From Desmodus rotundus (Eukaryota; Chordata; Mammalia; Chiroptera; Phyllostomidae): 64,000 nucleotides of DNA. Under the pieces are notes generated by a model. It worked only from the letters and a program-made list of their open reading frames with translations. It was not told the origin of the DNA and searched no databases. Positions 34,508 through 45,795 of the stretch are shown piece after piece; position 1 is the first letter of the stretch, and every line of letters starts with the position of its first letter. The stretch lies in the NCBI RefSeq assembly GCF_022682495.2, contig NC_071388.1, forward strand, positions 82,771,073 to 82,835,072. The letters run 5' to 3'. Made by a program: the position numbers and the translations under genes.

Positions 34508-36055
34508 GAGAGTAGTGAAAGAAAAAAGGAAGAAATTATCATTTAACCTAGGGTAGGCGCTGGAGATTAACCAATTGCTCATTACTTCAGCATGATTATT
34601 CTGAGGAAATGAAAGAACATCAGTATAATTTGGAGCTAAATTCTTTACTAAATGAAAGCTATATTTTAATTTAAGGAATCAGCAACTTTTAGCTTTTGCT
34701 CTTTCTTTCTGATAGAATCAAACCTATTTATGCTCTGAATGCCTATAACAATACTTTATAATGATGAAAATCAGCTGAATTAAGTATAAGCATAATTAAA
34801 TAGAAAAAAAAGAAAAGAAACCCTGAAATAGCTTTTAACATCTCAGTTTAAAAGGAAAACAGTATTCAGGTCGCTGTTTTTCTACTGCAGTTATATTAAG
34901 AAACTATTGAGCACCAAACGTTATATAACTATCTGTCTTCCCTTAATCAAGTTCTAACAGAGATGTTATAAGCATGTGGCATAAAAAAGTAAGTGTATAA
35001 GAGAGTGTTTCAGAAAAAGGAAGAAAATAATTCTAAATTACAAAAAGCAGAAGTAATTTTAAGGTCCTGGGTCTCTTGAAAAAGGTTATATAAATGAAAG
35101 AAATGAATATAGTTTTCCTCTTTATGAGATATTTTTTCTTTTTCTTTATAAATTTCAGACTTTCATCTACATTATAATATTGAAATAAAAATGAAAAATT
35201 TCTACACATTTTCTCATACTTTGAGAATGACTATTTGGGATCATAAGATTCGTAATATGTCCACTAACTTCCAGAAATAGAACTTTTTTGTTTTACAATT
35301 AACCCAAGAGTTCACATTCTTCTGGGCTCAGACAACTCATCTTTTCCAAACCTCGGAATACAAATGAAGTTCCTAATGGAGTGGTTGCTAATTGACACTT
35401 GCTCAGCTCTTGACCCTGCTAATGAGTGTATCCTATGTTGTTCTGTCATGAATTATGCAGACAAATATCTGTAACTCGGCTAATATTAACTCTCAAATTC
35501 CTGTAAAAACTGTAGACCAAGTCTATTTCAGCTTCAGAAACAGCCAGAGCTCGAGTTACATTTTAAATTAGAACTATCAGAAAATCCTAACTTTCATAAA
35601 GTTAGAATTATTCACTTTTATGAAATCCTTCCATTGGTGATAAAAGACAATACAATTTTTACCCCTTAGAAATCATCCTATGTCTAACAGTTAAAATGCT
35701 TTCCAAATAAGGCGTGAACTTAGTAAACACATGAAGTGGGCATTGACTCTGGGAAAACCGTGGAGTTTGGTTTAAAGAAAACACCATCTGCTTTCCCCTC
35801 CCGTGTTTTAGAGCATCATTTCTCCAAGAGAAATGGTTTAATAGCATTCCTCCAAGAGAAACATTCCTGGTTTTAGTACTTTTGATGATTACTTCTATAA
35901 TTATATATTTCATAAGCTGAATTAAACAGTATAATTTGATCGACCGAATGTTGAAAGCCTCCTGTGCCTTCTTGCAAGAAAGCTGAAGACACAGGCCACA
36001 TATCTTGCCCATTCTTCTCCCTTCACAACTACACTCAGGAGGCAAGCAACACACA
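34505..36055. other. Unique sequence with a candidate conserved block
   Basis: No gene or repeat recognised. The portion 35,300-35,960 reads as complex, non-repetitive sequence rich in homeodomain-like cores (for example TATAATTATATATTTCATAAG near 35,895 and TGCTAATTGACACTTG near 35,386). This resembles conserved non-coding enhancers, but conservation cannot be measured here. Confidence 0.35.
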
Positions 36056-36059
36056 ACAG

Positions 36060-36300
36060 TGGTTATCTGCGTAGGTTTTAGAATGCAGATTGGTTGCGTT
36101 TAACTCCCTGTTCTGACATTTTTTAACATTGGGACTTTGCACAGCATAAAATACAGAAAGTTTATTTTCTATATGGTAATCATGATAATATTATATTCGG
36201 TACTTACTGTAAATGGTTATTGTCAAGATTGAGTAAATACATCTCAAGCACAATCAGTGCTTTACACATAATAAGCACTCATAAATATTACTTATTATTT
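36060..36300 (+). mobile_element. MIR SINE relic
   Basis: The order of the MIR core and right end is present: ATTGTCAAGATTGAGTAAATAC near 36,220, CAGTGCTTTACACATAATAAGCACTCA near 36,256, and a TTATTATTTTT tail. A pan-mammalian fossil. Confidence 0.68.
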
Positions 36301-36399
36301 TTGTACTAATCATATATATATACACACACACAAACTTAGTTAATTTTGATTTAATTAGAAATTTTAAAAAGTAGCAAATCCTAGTGGTTATAACACAGC

Positions 36400-36750
36400 C
36401 ACTTTTCACAGCTTCTACTGCCAGGACCCTGGTCCGAGCCACCATGATCTCTCACTTGGGTCATTGCAAAATGCCTTCTGATCTGCTAATCACACACAGT
36501 GTCATTCTGCACATTCTCATCAAAAGCTAGAAAGATGTTTTGATTTTTTTATGTAAAAGATCAATAATTTCCAATGAAATCCCATTTCACTTGAAATAAA
36601 TACCCCACCATTTACATTTACATAAAATGCCCAGCAAATTTCTAGGTACCGCCCATAACCTCTCTGATCTCTTCTTATACTGTCTCCCCAACTCATCCTC
36701 ACTCAATTCTAATCATTATAGCATAATCCCTATTTCTGGCAGGATTACAG
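36400..36750 (+). mobile_element. L2 relic
   Basis: CCAGGACCCTGGTCCGAGCCACCATGATCTCTC (about 36,421-36,453) followed by GTCATTGCAAAATGCCTTCTGATCTGC is the recognisable order of an L2 3' segment. Diverged. Confidence 0.6.
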
Positions 36751-36756
36751 GAGAGG

Positions 36757-37322
36757 AAGCCCCCCAAAACAGAATTCATTTATAAAAAAATGGTGTATTT
36801 ATTCTTACATGTTTAGACCTCAGTCACCTTCAAATTACTCTCCATCGGATACAGTACAGCTATTGAGATATTGTTTCCACGGCTCTAAACAGTTTGTGAA
36901 CTCCTTAATTTTGATGCTTTTTAGTGCTTCTGCCATGTTTTGTTTTACCTTTTCCACACCAGCAAAATGTTTCCCTTTAAGGACTTTTTTCACCCAGAGA
37001 AAAAAACAAACAAACAAAAAAGTCACTTGGGGTGAGATTGGATAAGTAGGGAGAGTGGGGCAGGAGGATCATGAGGTTTTTAGGCAAAAACTGGTGAACA
37101 TTCAGCACAGTGTGGGCAGGTGAGCTCACTCATAAATCACCCTTCATGAAATGGTCAAACGCATTGAGTCTTCAGAAAAAATTTACTGAAGTCGAATGCA
37201 GCCTTTCACAACAATGCCCGCTGGTACACTGATACAGACGGGTTCCTAGAACACTCACCCAGCAGGGGCAGACAGTGCTACAAGGGGCCTGCCCTCCAGA
37301 GGATAATTCTGGGGTTTTTTGC
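36757..37322 (-). mobile_element. Mariner-derived MITE, copy A, antisense
   Basis: This copy has the same structure as the sense copy at 59,277-59,851. Its left arm includes the reversed transposase C-terminal stretch (AAACAGTTTGTGAACTCC near 36,889) and a CAAAATGTTTCC stretch near 36,963. The arms continue to a CAAGGGGCCTGCCC end near 37,283 and GGGGTTTTTTG near 37,312. Near-equal length (about 566 bp against 575 bp) with the same internal deletion implies a shared deletion-derivative founder. Confidence 0.75.
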
Positions 37323-37504
37323 TGTGCACTCTGATAAAACTCAAGGATTTCCTCCTGCTATTTTCTCTACCTGAAACTCATTTGATCCAGATTCACACAT
37401 GACTCATACTTTTCCTCCTTAAAGTCTCTTTTTCTTTTAAATGTCAAATTCTAGGTGAGATTTTTCTTTACCTATTTATTTTAAAATTTCATAAACAACA
37501 AAAT

Positions 37505-38416
37505 CAATATGCTTCTAGCCAGGATAATCATTAAAATGAGAATACTGACACATATTACTAATATCAAAAATGAATTAGAGGACATCACTACAAATCCAAA
37601 GGACAGAAAAAAGATAGTCAAGGATTACTATGAACAGTTCTATGCACCAAATTTGATAACGGGCATAAAATCAAACAATTCCTTGAAAGACACATTGGCC
37701 AAACTCACACAAGAAAAAATAAACAAAGGTCTATATGAAATTGAATCAATGAATAACCTTCCAAACTGGAAAGCCACATACTCAGGTGGGTTCACAAGTG
37801 AATTCCACCAATAATTAAAAAAAAGAAATTATAACAATTTTCCACAATCTCCCTCAGAAGATAGAAGCTGAAGGAATACTTACAAACTCATCCTATGAGC
37901 AGTATTATCTTAATTCCAAAATGAGATGACAAGTAAAAAATTCTACAGTCCAAGACCTCCAAGACCTCTCAAGAACATAAATACTATATCCTCAACAAAA
38001 TAGTCACAAATCCAATACAGCAAGGCATAAAAAATTATTGCATGTTGTGACCAGATCAAATTTATCTGACGCATGCAAGGTGGGTTCATATTTTGAAAAG
38101 CAATTAATACAACCCTCGCATCAAAAGGCAAAAAAAAAAAAAAAATCAAAACCTTATTACATCAACAGAGGTCAGAAAAAGTATTTAACAAAAACCAACA
38201 CTGAGTTTTATTAAAAACTCTCAGTAAAGTGGAAGTAGAGGGAACTTCCTCAGTTTAATATGGGATACAGATTTTTAAAAACCTATAGCTAATATCATAT
38301 TAATGATGAGAAACTTGAGGCTTTCCCACAGAGATCAGGAAGAAGACAAGGATGTCACCATACCACTGCTCTTCAATGTCATAATGAAAGTCTTAGGTAA
38401 TATAATAAGACAAGAC
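37505..38416 (+). mobile_element. L1 ORF2 fragment, sense, first part
   Basis: A reverse-transcriptase-proximal region of L1 ORF2 is visible as a 101-codon open stretch (37,509-37,814) with YYEQFYAPNL and GFTSEFHQ, then broken frames. It continues at 39,236 after the LTR insertion. The left end at ORF2 mid-region is abrupt, and the 5' half of L1 is not adjacent here. Confidence 0.82.
38411..38416 (+). repeat. LTR target duplication, left (CAAGAC)
   Basis: A 6-bp duplication paired with 39,230-39,235. It flanks an LTR with 5'-TG and CA-3' ends. Six bp is the usual size for class II (betaretrovirus-like) endogenous retroviruses. Confidence 0.85.
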
Positions 38417-39229
38417 TGTCAGGGGGCTTTAACGCAGCCCCCCAGGTTCCGCCACGGACGAAGAAAAAGACAACCAAGGCATGATCTGCTTGGGGAGGAA
38501 AGGTGGCCATTTCTCTCAAGGGGAGAAGGGCCCAGAGCCTCTCTCTCCAGGGGCTTTTATTAGGTTCATTCGCATAGGAATACAGATAAAGCTCATCAAT
38601 CATTGTCAGCCAGTAAGGGTTAAACAATACAAGATTTACAGAGAACTTTGAGGGCTTATTCTGGCTGACAGCCAATTAGTTAGAGGGCCATAAAACTTTA
38701 GGCGCCAGACTCATCTCAGGTCTGGACCCTTATCTCTTAAACTGAGGGTACAAATTAAGTAGGTTTCACAGGAATGTATGTATTTTTCTTAGGCCTGATT
38801 TCCCAGGGAATCCGCCCCTCCCAGCACAGGACTGCACTGCCCTCTGTTATTGCTTCAGGCTTAAGTCAGGCAAGGGAAGTAAGGCAGCCAAGAGATTAGG
38901 AGACTTCTTGCAGACAGAATGAGGACTCAGGCTGTTTCAAAGCCGAGGGGCGAGGGTCCATCACCCCCTTTTTCCACAGTCCCCCGAGTCCTTCCCTGCG
39001 GGCCTCTTCCGTGACCAGAGCCTGTCTTAGGTTGATCCTCCCTTGAGGATTCTTACCCGTCATTGGCTAACTGGCCAAGCTCAGGGCCAAGCAGGGTGAA
39101 GTGGGCAGAGGTGGTACACCTGCCAGGGAGACAAGCTTTGTCTCCTTAGTGGCTTATGGTCCCAACTCTGACTCAGCCTTAACCATGAGGGGTTACAGCC
39201 TCTGAAACCAGGCAGTGCGGTTCCCAACA
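38417..39229 (-). mobile_element. Solo retroviral LTR, antisense, 813 bp
   Basis: On the minus strand the unit starts TGTTGGGAACC and ends CCCCTGACA, the standard TG...CA LTR ends, and is flanked by CAAGAC on both sides. A polyadenylation signal AATAAA sits on the minus strand at 38,556-38,561, about 140 bases before the LTR 3' end, giving U3-R then a short U5. No gag, pol or env sequence is present: internal recombination between two LTRs has removed the provirus. It lies inside an L1 and therefore postdates it. The family is not named. The 6-bp duplication suggests a class II-type integrase. Confidence 0.85.
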
Positions 39230-39235
39230 CAAGAC
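39230..39235 (+). repeat. LTR target duplication, right (CAAGAC)
   Basis: Right-hand partner of the 6-bp duplication at 38,411-38,416. The L1 sequence resumes immediately after it. Confidence 0.85.
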
Positions 39236-39866
39236 AATTTTTAAAAGAAGAATTGAGAATAAAGAAAGATTGTCTTTGATCTTAGATGGCATGATTGCCT
39301 ATGTTGACAATCTGAAAAATAGCAAAAAGTACTTCAGAAATTAATAAATGATTATAGGAAAGTTCCTAGATACCAAGTTAGTATATAAAAGCAAATCTGT
39401 TTCCTATTAATAAACAAGTGGAACTTAATATTAAAATATAATTATTTTACATTAGAAACTCCAAAACATATACTTCAGCATACAGCTAAGAAACTATGTT
39501 CAAGACTGGTATGAGGAAAACTACCATACTCCTATGGAAGAAATCAAAGAACTAAACAGAGAGGCCTTCAAAGCTCATGGATAGGAAGACTTCATGTTGA
39601 CAAGGTGCCTGCTCTTACCACTTTGATCTATAGATTCACTATAATCCCCATCCAAATCTCAGCCCTTACTTGTGGATATCGACATTTTCATTCTAAAATA
39701 TATGTGCAGGGATAAAAGACCCAAAATAGCCAGTACAATATTAAAGAAGAAAAAAGAAATTGGATGCCCACTACTGCCAGATTTCAAGACTTATAAAGCT
39801 ACAGGAATCAAGGCACTGTAGTACTGACTGTAATACAGATGGACAGATCTCTAGTGTAGAATGAAA
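39236..39866 (+). mobile_element. L1 ORF2 fragment, sense, second part
   Basis: Continues the reverse-transcriptase and downstream ORF2 region: ATTGTCTTTGATCTTAGATGGC (about 39,268) lies where the FADD-type box would be, then AAATTGGATGCCCACTACTG near 39,758. It ends abruptly at about 39,866, where an L1 in the opposite direction begins. Confidence 0.8.
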
Positions 39867-40410
39867 GGTTGAGTCTGGGTAAAAGTCTGTCAATCTTGTT
39901 TATCTTTTCAAAGAATCAGCTCTGGGATTCATTAATATTTTGTACCAGTTTTTTAGATTCTATTTCACTTATTTCGGCTCTGATCTTCATTAGTTCCTTC
40001 CTTCTAATCCCTTTGGGCTTTGTTTGTTGTTCAAGTCCTTTAAGTGTGAAGTTAGATTGTTCATTTGAGCCTTTTTTTTTGAATAGGCCTGCAGTGCTAT
40101 GCATTTCCCTCCTAGGATTGCTTTCCCAGTGTCCCACAGATTTTGAATTGTTGTGTTCTCATTTTCTTTGTTTCAAGGTACCTTTTAACTTCTTCCTTGA
40201 TCTCATTGTTTGAGATCATTAATTAATTGTTTGAGATCAACTCATTAATTGTTTAATAACATGTTATCTTGCTTCCATGCCTTTGTGTGTTTTTTCATGT
40301 TATTCTTATGATTGATTTCTAGTTTCATGGTATTGTAGTCTGAAAAGATGCTTGAACATGATTTGAATCAGCTTAAATTTATTAAGACTTGTTTTGTGTT
40401 TATCTAAGCT
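39867..40410 (-). mobile_element. L1 ORF2 fragment, antisense, small piece
   Basis: Reversed ORF2 endonuclease-to-linker sequence (ATCTTTTCAAAGAATCAGCTCTG at about 39,903). It overlaps in content with the neighbouring piece at 40,411-40,720, so two antisense L1 copies, or a duplicated part of one, are joined here. Confidence 0.75.
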
Positions 40411-42985
40411 GTTTCTTGAGATAGACCTTTAATGCAATGAATTTCCCTCTTGGGACTGATTTCCCTGTGTACCACAGATTTGGGTTGTTGTGTTCTCATT
40501 TACTTTTGTTGCAAGGTATCTTTTGATTTCTTCCTTGATGTCACTGTTGACCTATTCATTGTTTAATAACACGTTACTTAGTTTCCATTTATTTTTGTAT
40601 TTTTCCATTTTCTTCTTGTGATTGATTTCTACTTTCATTGCAGTATGGTCAGAGAAGATGCATGATATGATTTCAATTTTCTTAAATTCATTGACACTTG
40701 TTTTGTGTGCTAACATGTGGCCTATCCTAGAAAATGTTCCATGTGCAATTGAAAAGGATGTATATTTTCTGTTGCTTTGTGATGTAATGCTCTGAAGATG
40801 TCAGTTAAATCCACTTGATGTAGAATATCTTTTAAGGCTGCTGCCTTCTTGTTGATTTTCTTTCTGGAAGATCTATCCATTAAAATCAATGGGATGTTAA
40901 AATCCTTGATTATGACTGTATTTCTATATATCTTTTCTTTTATGTCCATCAAGATTTGCTTCACATATTTAGGTGCTCCTGTGTTTGGTGAATAAATGTT
41001 TACTAGGGTTATATCCAATTGTTGGATTGTTCCCTTTATCATTATGTAGTGTCCTTCTTTGCCTCATAATACAGCCTTGATCTTAAAGTCTATTTTGTTG
41101 GATATATGTACTGCTACCTCAGCTTTTTTTCTCTTTCCATTGGCATGAGAAGTCTTTTCCATCCCTTTACTTTCAATCTGTGTGTGTCTTTCAATCTGAG
41201 GTGGGTCTCTTGGAGGCAGCATATATATGGGACTTTTCTTACTTATCCATTCAGCTACCCTATGTCTTTTGGTTGGAGCATTTACATCATTTATATTTAA
41301 GGTAATTATCGATAGATATGTATGCAGTGCCATATTATTGTTAGATTATTTTCCTTTGTTTTCTTTTTTTTCTTCTTCTTAAAGCAAGCCCTTTAACATT
41401 TACTGCAGTACTGGTTTGGTATTACAAATTCCGTTAGCTTTTTTTTTTTTTTTCTTCCTTGTCTGGAAAGCTCCTTATTTCTCTTTTTGTTTTAAATGAT
41501 ATCTTGCTGGGTAAAGTAGCCAGTTGGTAGGTCCTTGCTCTTTATCACCTTGAATATCTCATGCCACTCCCTTCTGGCCTGACATGTTTCTGGTGAGTAA
41601 TCGGGTGACAGTCTAACTGGTGCTCCTTGTAGGTAACTTCCTGCTTGTCCCTCTTGGCCTCTTTGAGTCCAACCCGTTTTGGATTCTCTGAACTTCCTGG
41701 ACATGTGTGTCTTTTTTTCTTTACCAGGTTAGGGAAGTTTTGGGTCATTATATGTTCAAATCATTTCTCGATCTGTTGCTTGCTCTTTTCCTTCTGGTAT
41801 TCCCATTATGTGGATATTGTTACACTCCATGATGTCCAAAATGTTTTTTAAGCTCTCCTTATTTTCTTCTTCTCTCTCTTTTATTTTTTACTGCTCTGTC
41901 TCAGTGTTTTTCTCTACCTTGTCTTCCAAATCACTGATACAATTCTCTGCTTCATCTCACCTACTGTTTGTACCTTCCAGTGTATTATTTATTTCAAATA
42001 TTGCATTCTTTATTTCTGACTGGTCCTTTTTTATGATTTCTATTTCTTTTTTCCTGTTGTTGAGTACCCTTATAATCATTATTCTAAACTCTTTATTTGA
42101 TAAATTGCTTGCTTCCATTTTACCTAGTTCTTCTGGAAAATTCTCTCTCTCTCTTTTTTTTTTTTTTTTCATTTGGGGTCTGTTTCTTTGTCTTTCCTTT
42201 TTGGCTGCATCTATATTCTGCCTTAGTTGTTAAACTAATCAGCCATTAAGTAAATCAGTTGTTAAACTAATCAAGCTGCAGTCAGCAACCTGGCTTAAGC
42301 AGCAAAGGGTGGTTCACAGTAATTCCTTTGGACAAAGCTATTGGTTTCCCTCAGGCTGACCACCTGTGAAGGAGTGCTCTGCCTGAGAAAGATGGCTTCT
42401 GAAATAAGAGGAATGACTCAACACAGGAATCCTGGCAGCTGTTCCTTCAGTTCTCTTCCCGGAGGCACCAAACCCCAACTCTCTAGTTCCTCTTTCCTCC
42501 CTCACCTGGACCCCAGGGTAAGAGGCTGAAAATGAAATTTTTTGTGTTGGCCCTTTAAGAGTCTCTGTGTGTCACCAGCCATCTCTCCTTGGCAGGCAGA
42601 AAGTGTGCTGTTTTTCACAGCTGGATGTTTTCTGGGTTCCTGCCCAGCTCTGGTGCTGTATGCTGGGGAGCCCAGTTTGGGATTTAGACCCCACTCTTCT
42701 CAGGGGGAACTCCCTAGCCATTGAAATATCCCTCTGGATCTTCAGCTGCCACCTATAGAAGCCCAGCCAGGCCTCTTGTGCTTCTTTCACATTCTGTACC
42801 CATTTTGTTGTGGTGAATTGCTTTCTTCTGTTGGTCCTTGGTTGTAAGGCTTCTTTCCAGCAACAGTTCAGTTGGTTTTTAAGGATGATGTCTCTACAAT
42901 TTAGTTCTAATTCTAGCTTGGTCCTGGGAGGTGATTAGTGTGGTTTCTACTTAGGAGTAGAAACCGACATCTTGGTTCTCCTATT
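40411..42985 (-). mobile_element. L1 5' part, antisense (5' UTR, ORF1, start of ORF2)
   Basis: On the minus strand it starts GAGAACCAAGATGTCGG at about 42,980, the usual L1 first-base region. It runs through a 5' UTR (to about 42,180), a broken ORF1 (about 42,180-41,360) and the ORF2 endonuclease (about 41,340-40,420), including an IIKDFNIP segment where GDFN is expected. No ORF2 reverse transcriptase or 3' end is attached. L1 copies are usually 5' truncated, so a copy with the 5' end but not the 3' end points to later rearrangement. Confidence 0.82.
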
Positions 42986-43615
42986 TTATTTTTTGTATGA
43001 AATCATATTTGTGAAATATATGTTATACTCACCAGAAAGGAAAAACTCATGGAGAACAAACAACAGAAGTCCACGATCCCATATTTTGCTTAATTAAACA
43101 TTGTTTACTTACTATATTTACGATAGAGAGCAAGAATTTAAATTTTTAGAGAGGAGGAAAAGTCATTTTCCAAGTAGTCTTTGTTCAAATCTTAATGACT
43201 ATGACATTTGAAGTTCATTAAATATACCATGGAATAATTAATTGCCTACAAAATATCAGTGCGGAACTGCAGGTTATATTTAATTGTGTGAAAAAATTCA
43301 GACACAAGACATTTTTTAATAAAGTCGTTTTTTGACAATGACCTGTGTCACATTAATATTAAGACTAGAGTTTGACATTTTTGGTAATATTTCTCATAAT
43401 TTACTTTTTTTTTAGAATTTAACTCATACCAATATTCTAGTAGCATGAAGATAAACCTATTGAGTAAAAAAATATATATATTTTCCAACCTGATACACTC
43501 TAATATGACCCTGTTTCCATCTGACCATAAAGGTTCTACCTCAAAAGACCTGTGAGAAAAATGAGGAATGAAGAGGCAATTTATCAGTTTAATGCTCTGA
43601 ATTTTAAGAACTAGA
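42986..43615. other. Unique or unrecognised sequence
   Basis: No recognised feature. The 107-codon open frame on the minus strand (43,348-43,671) lies in AT-rich unique sequence with no recognisable domain. Confidence 0.4.
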
Positions 43616-43619
43616 ACTA

Positions 43620-43835
43620 TCAAGAAAGTTTGAGGACTAATTCTGGGTAGAAGCTGGGTGGTCTTAGGCAATATACCTGAACATTTTATTTGTTACTTCA
43701 ACAGTGAAATGACTATATTAGTTTTCAACTCAAAACATATGGGAAAGATTTAAGGAGATAATGTTTACAAGGCATTTAGAACATTAGCTGGGCATTGTAA
43801 ACACTCAATAAATATAAGTTACTAAAACTCACTGC
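43620..43835 (+). mobile_element. MIR SINE relic
   Basis: Core and right-end order: AGCTGGGTGGTCTTAGGCAA near 43,652, then CAACAGTGAAATGACTAT near 43,700, ACATTAGCTGGGCATTG near 43,780 and CACTCAATAAATATAAG. Confidence 0.68.
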
Positions 43836-43924
43836 ACATACAACTTTCTCAACTCTTTTTAAATTATATGATCCTCATTTTCCCTTGACAAAACACAAAA
43901 GGCACAGATCAGAACATTACTTCT

Positions 43925-44075
43925 AAAATTTTAATGGGTACCTCATTAATAATGCAGATTCTGACTGAGGTGGAGTTTGAGTTTCTTTACTTCCAATAAG
44001 CTTCCTGGTGATGTTGATGCTTCTGGGGCTGAGACCACACTTTGAGGAGGCTTCCTGTGTTTTAAAGAGTGCAGG
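43925..44075 (-). mobile_element. MER5-like hAT-Charlie relic
   Basis: AATGCAGATTCTGACTGAGG (about 43,951) and GGTGATGTTGATGCTTCTGGGGCTGAGACCACACTTTGAGG (about 44,000-44,040) are in the order of the MER5 element read in reverse. The longer minus-strand open frame over this interval is a by-product. Confidence 0.6.
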
Positions 44076-45569
44076 AGTCACAGGAAGCCCCACAGACCAC
44101 AGGCAAATACCACCACCTCCTCCAAAATCATCAATCTGAAGAATGCTTAGAGATTTGAGGAGGTGTAAAGAATTGTAGCAAGTAAAAGGCTCATTTGTGC
44201 TTTCTTCTCCATTCCAGCTGAGTCTTTTCAGGACTGCTGTGGGGATGACCATCCAAAAGCCGCTCCCTGTGGAGGGTGGCAGTGTGGCACTTGGCAGAGT
44301 TTTTCAATGCATTTCACCTCATGCTATGTAGACATGCCAAAATAGAGAAAATAAAATCTACTCTGAACTGGCCGTCTTGCTTAGTTATACATTTTGAAAC
44401 ACTATTTTTATAAAAAAAATTTTATCAGAAAAAATCATAGCAATATCCAAAAGCTGTCAATTGTTTCATCAGAGACAAAATCATTCAACATAGAACAATA
44501 AAACACATTTGATAGCATATAAATTCAATTATGTTTATGTACTTTGCATGCAAATAGAGACAATTTCATTCCTGGTAGGAAAAAAATAAAATTTTCCTCT
44601 TTAAGTGAAGAAGTTTTAAAAACTCTTGGTTCAAAATGTTACTTTTAAAAAATATTCTTTCCTTTGGTGTGTTGTATAATCTTACTCATAGAATGAGTAA
44701 GCAGCCTGAGGAGTTTGGCCTTCTTGTTTACCTTTCTCCAAAAATAGCACAGGCACACCAAGACCAAAGCATAAAGAATCCCACGGTTTAGGTGGCTGGT
44801 TCACTTTCATCCATTATGTTTAGAGCATTCCTTTTCATTTACAACCACACATGAAAAACATAGGGAACGACAACTCTTCACCCACCCCGCAAACAGAGAA
44901 ACATTCCAGAGTTTTCCGTTGTCAGTTACAGAACTCTTCCTCTCCACTGCAGAGAACGCTCCACTGTGACTGTCCTTTGACTAGTTTTCCCACAAACATC
45001 TAAGCTTTATGTCCACTGGTAAATTATTGAGACCACACAGTGCCTAACAAGCAATATTTATTGAGTGAATAAGTGTTGATTCAAGAATGGGATGATCACA
45101 ACAGCATAGGGATGCCCAGTAACATTTGGAACAAATAGGAATTTACATATATTTATTTAGAGAGAATTCTTATGCTGAAGGGAAATAATTTATTTATAAT
45201 TCTCATTCAATAGTTTTAGAGTTTATAAAATACCTTTCTGACATTTAAACATTTATCTTAGCTCACCAATGTCCTCTCACGCTCCTTACATTTGCAATTT
45301 TTCTTCATCATATGGCTTAGTTTGAAGATACAATTCTCTGCAAACACCCTAACTTTCTATGGGCTTCTGCCAAGTTTGAGAATGTCTTGCTATCCATGAA
45401 TTCAGGCCTTTATATTTCATCTTTAACGGTGCTACCTAGGTAGCTTGTACTCATAGTAATGCAGAATTTTTAAACCAAATGGAATCTTTTACCTTAAGCT
45501 ATATATAAGTGGTTCTAATTTTGTTTTGCTCAATTTTCAGATCAATGAAATAATTGATTTTTATGATTT
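44076..45569. other. Unique sequence, possible short L2/MIR tail
   Basis: No gene recognised. CAGTGCCTAACAAGCAATATTTATTGAGTGAATAAG at about 45,040-45,074 resembles an L2/MIR 3' end. Confidence 0.4.
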
Positions 45570-45795
45570 TATTTTTTAAAATTTATTGGGGTGACATTGG
45601 TTAATAAAATGATATAGGTTTCAGGTGTACAATCCTATAATACATCATCTGTATATTGTATTGTGGGTTCACCACCCTAATCAAGTCTCCTTCCATCACC
45701 ATTTATCCTCCCTTTACCCTCTTCACCCCTCTCCCCACTCCCCTTTCCCTCTGATAATCACAATTCTGTTGTCTGTGTCTGTGAGGTATTTTTTT
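45570..45795 (-). mobile_element. 5'-truncated L1 3' end, antisense
   Basis: TTTATTGGGGTGACATTGGTTAATAAAATGATATAGGTTTCAGGTGTACAAT (about 45,582-45,633) is the reversed 3' UTR of a young-type mammalian L1, with a T-rich (A-tail) start. The following C/T-rich region is the complement of the G-rich tract. Confidence 0.85.

Noticed and set aside
35659..36054. 131-codon minus-strand open frame in unique sequence
   Set aside because: No domain, no splice context and irregular composition. More probably a chance frame in a conserved non-coding block.
38303..38675. Open frames on both strands near the LTR
   Set aside because: They run across the L1/LTR junction or within non-coding LTR sequence. 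No retroviral protein region is present.
41808..42233. 141-codon plus-strand frame, F/S-rich
   Set aside because: Antisense to the ORF1 of the L1 at 40,411-42,985.
43923..44252. 109-codon minus-strand frame
   Set aside because: It spans a MER5-like relic and its flank, so it is not a gene.
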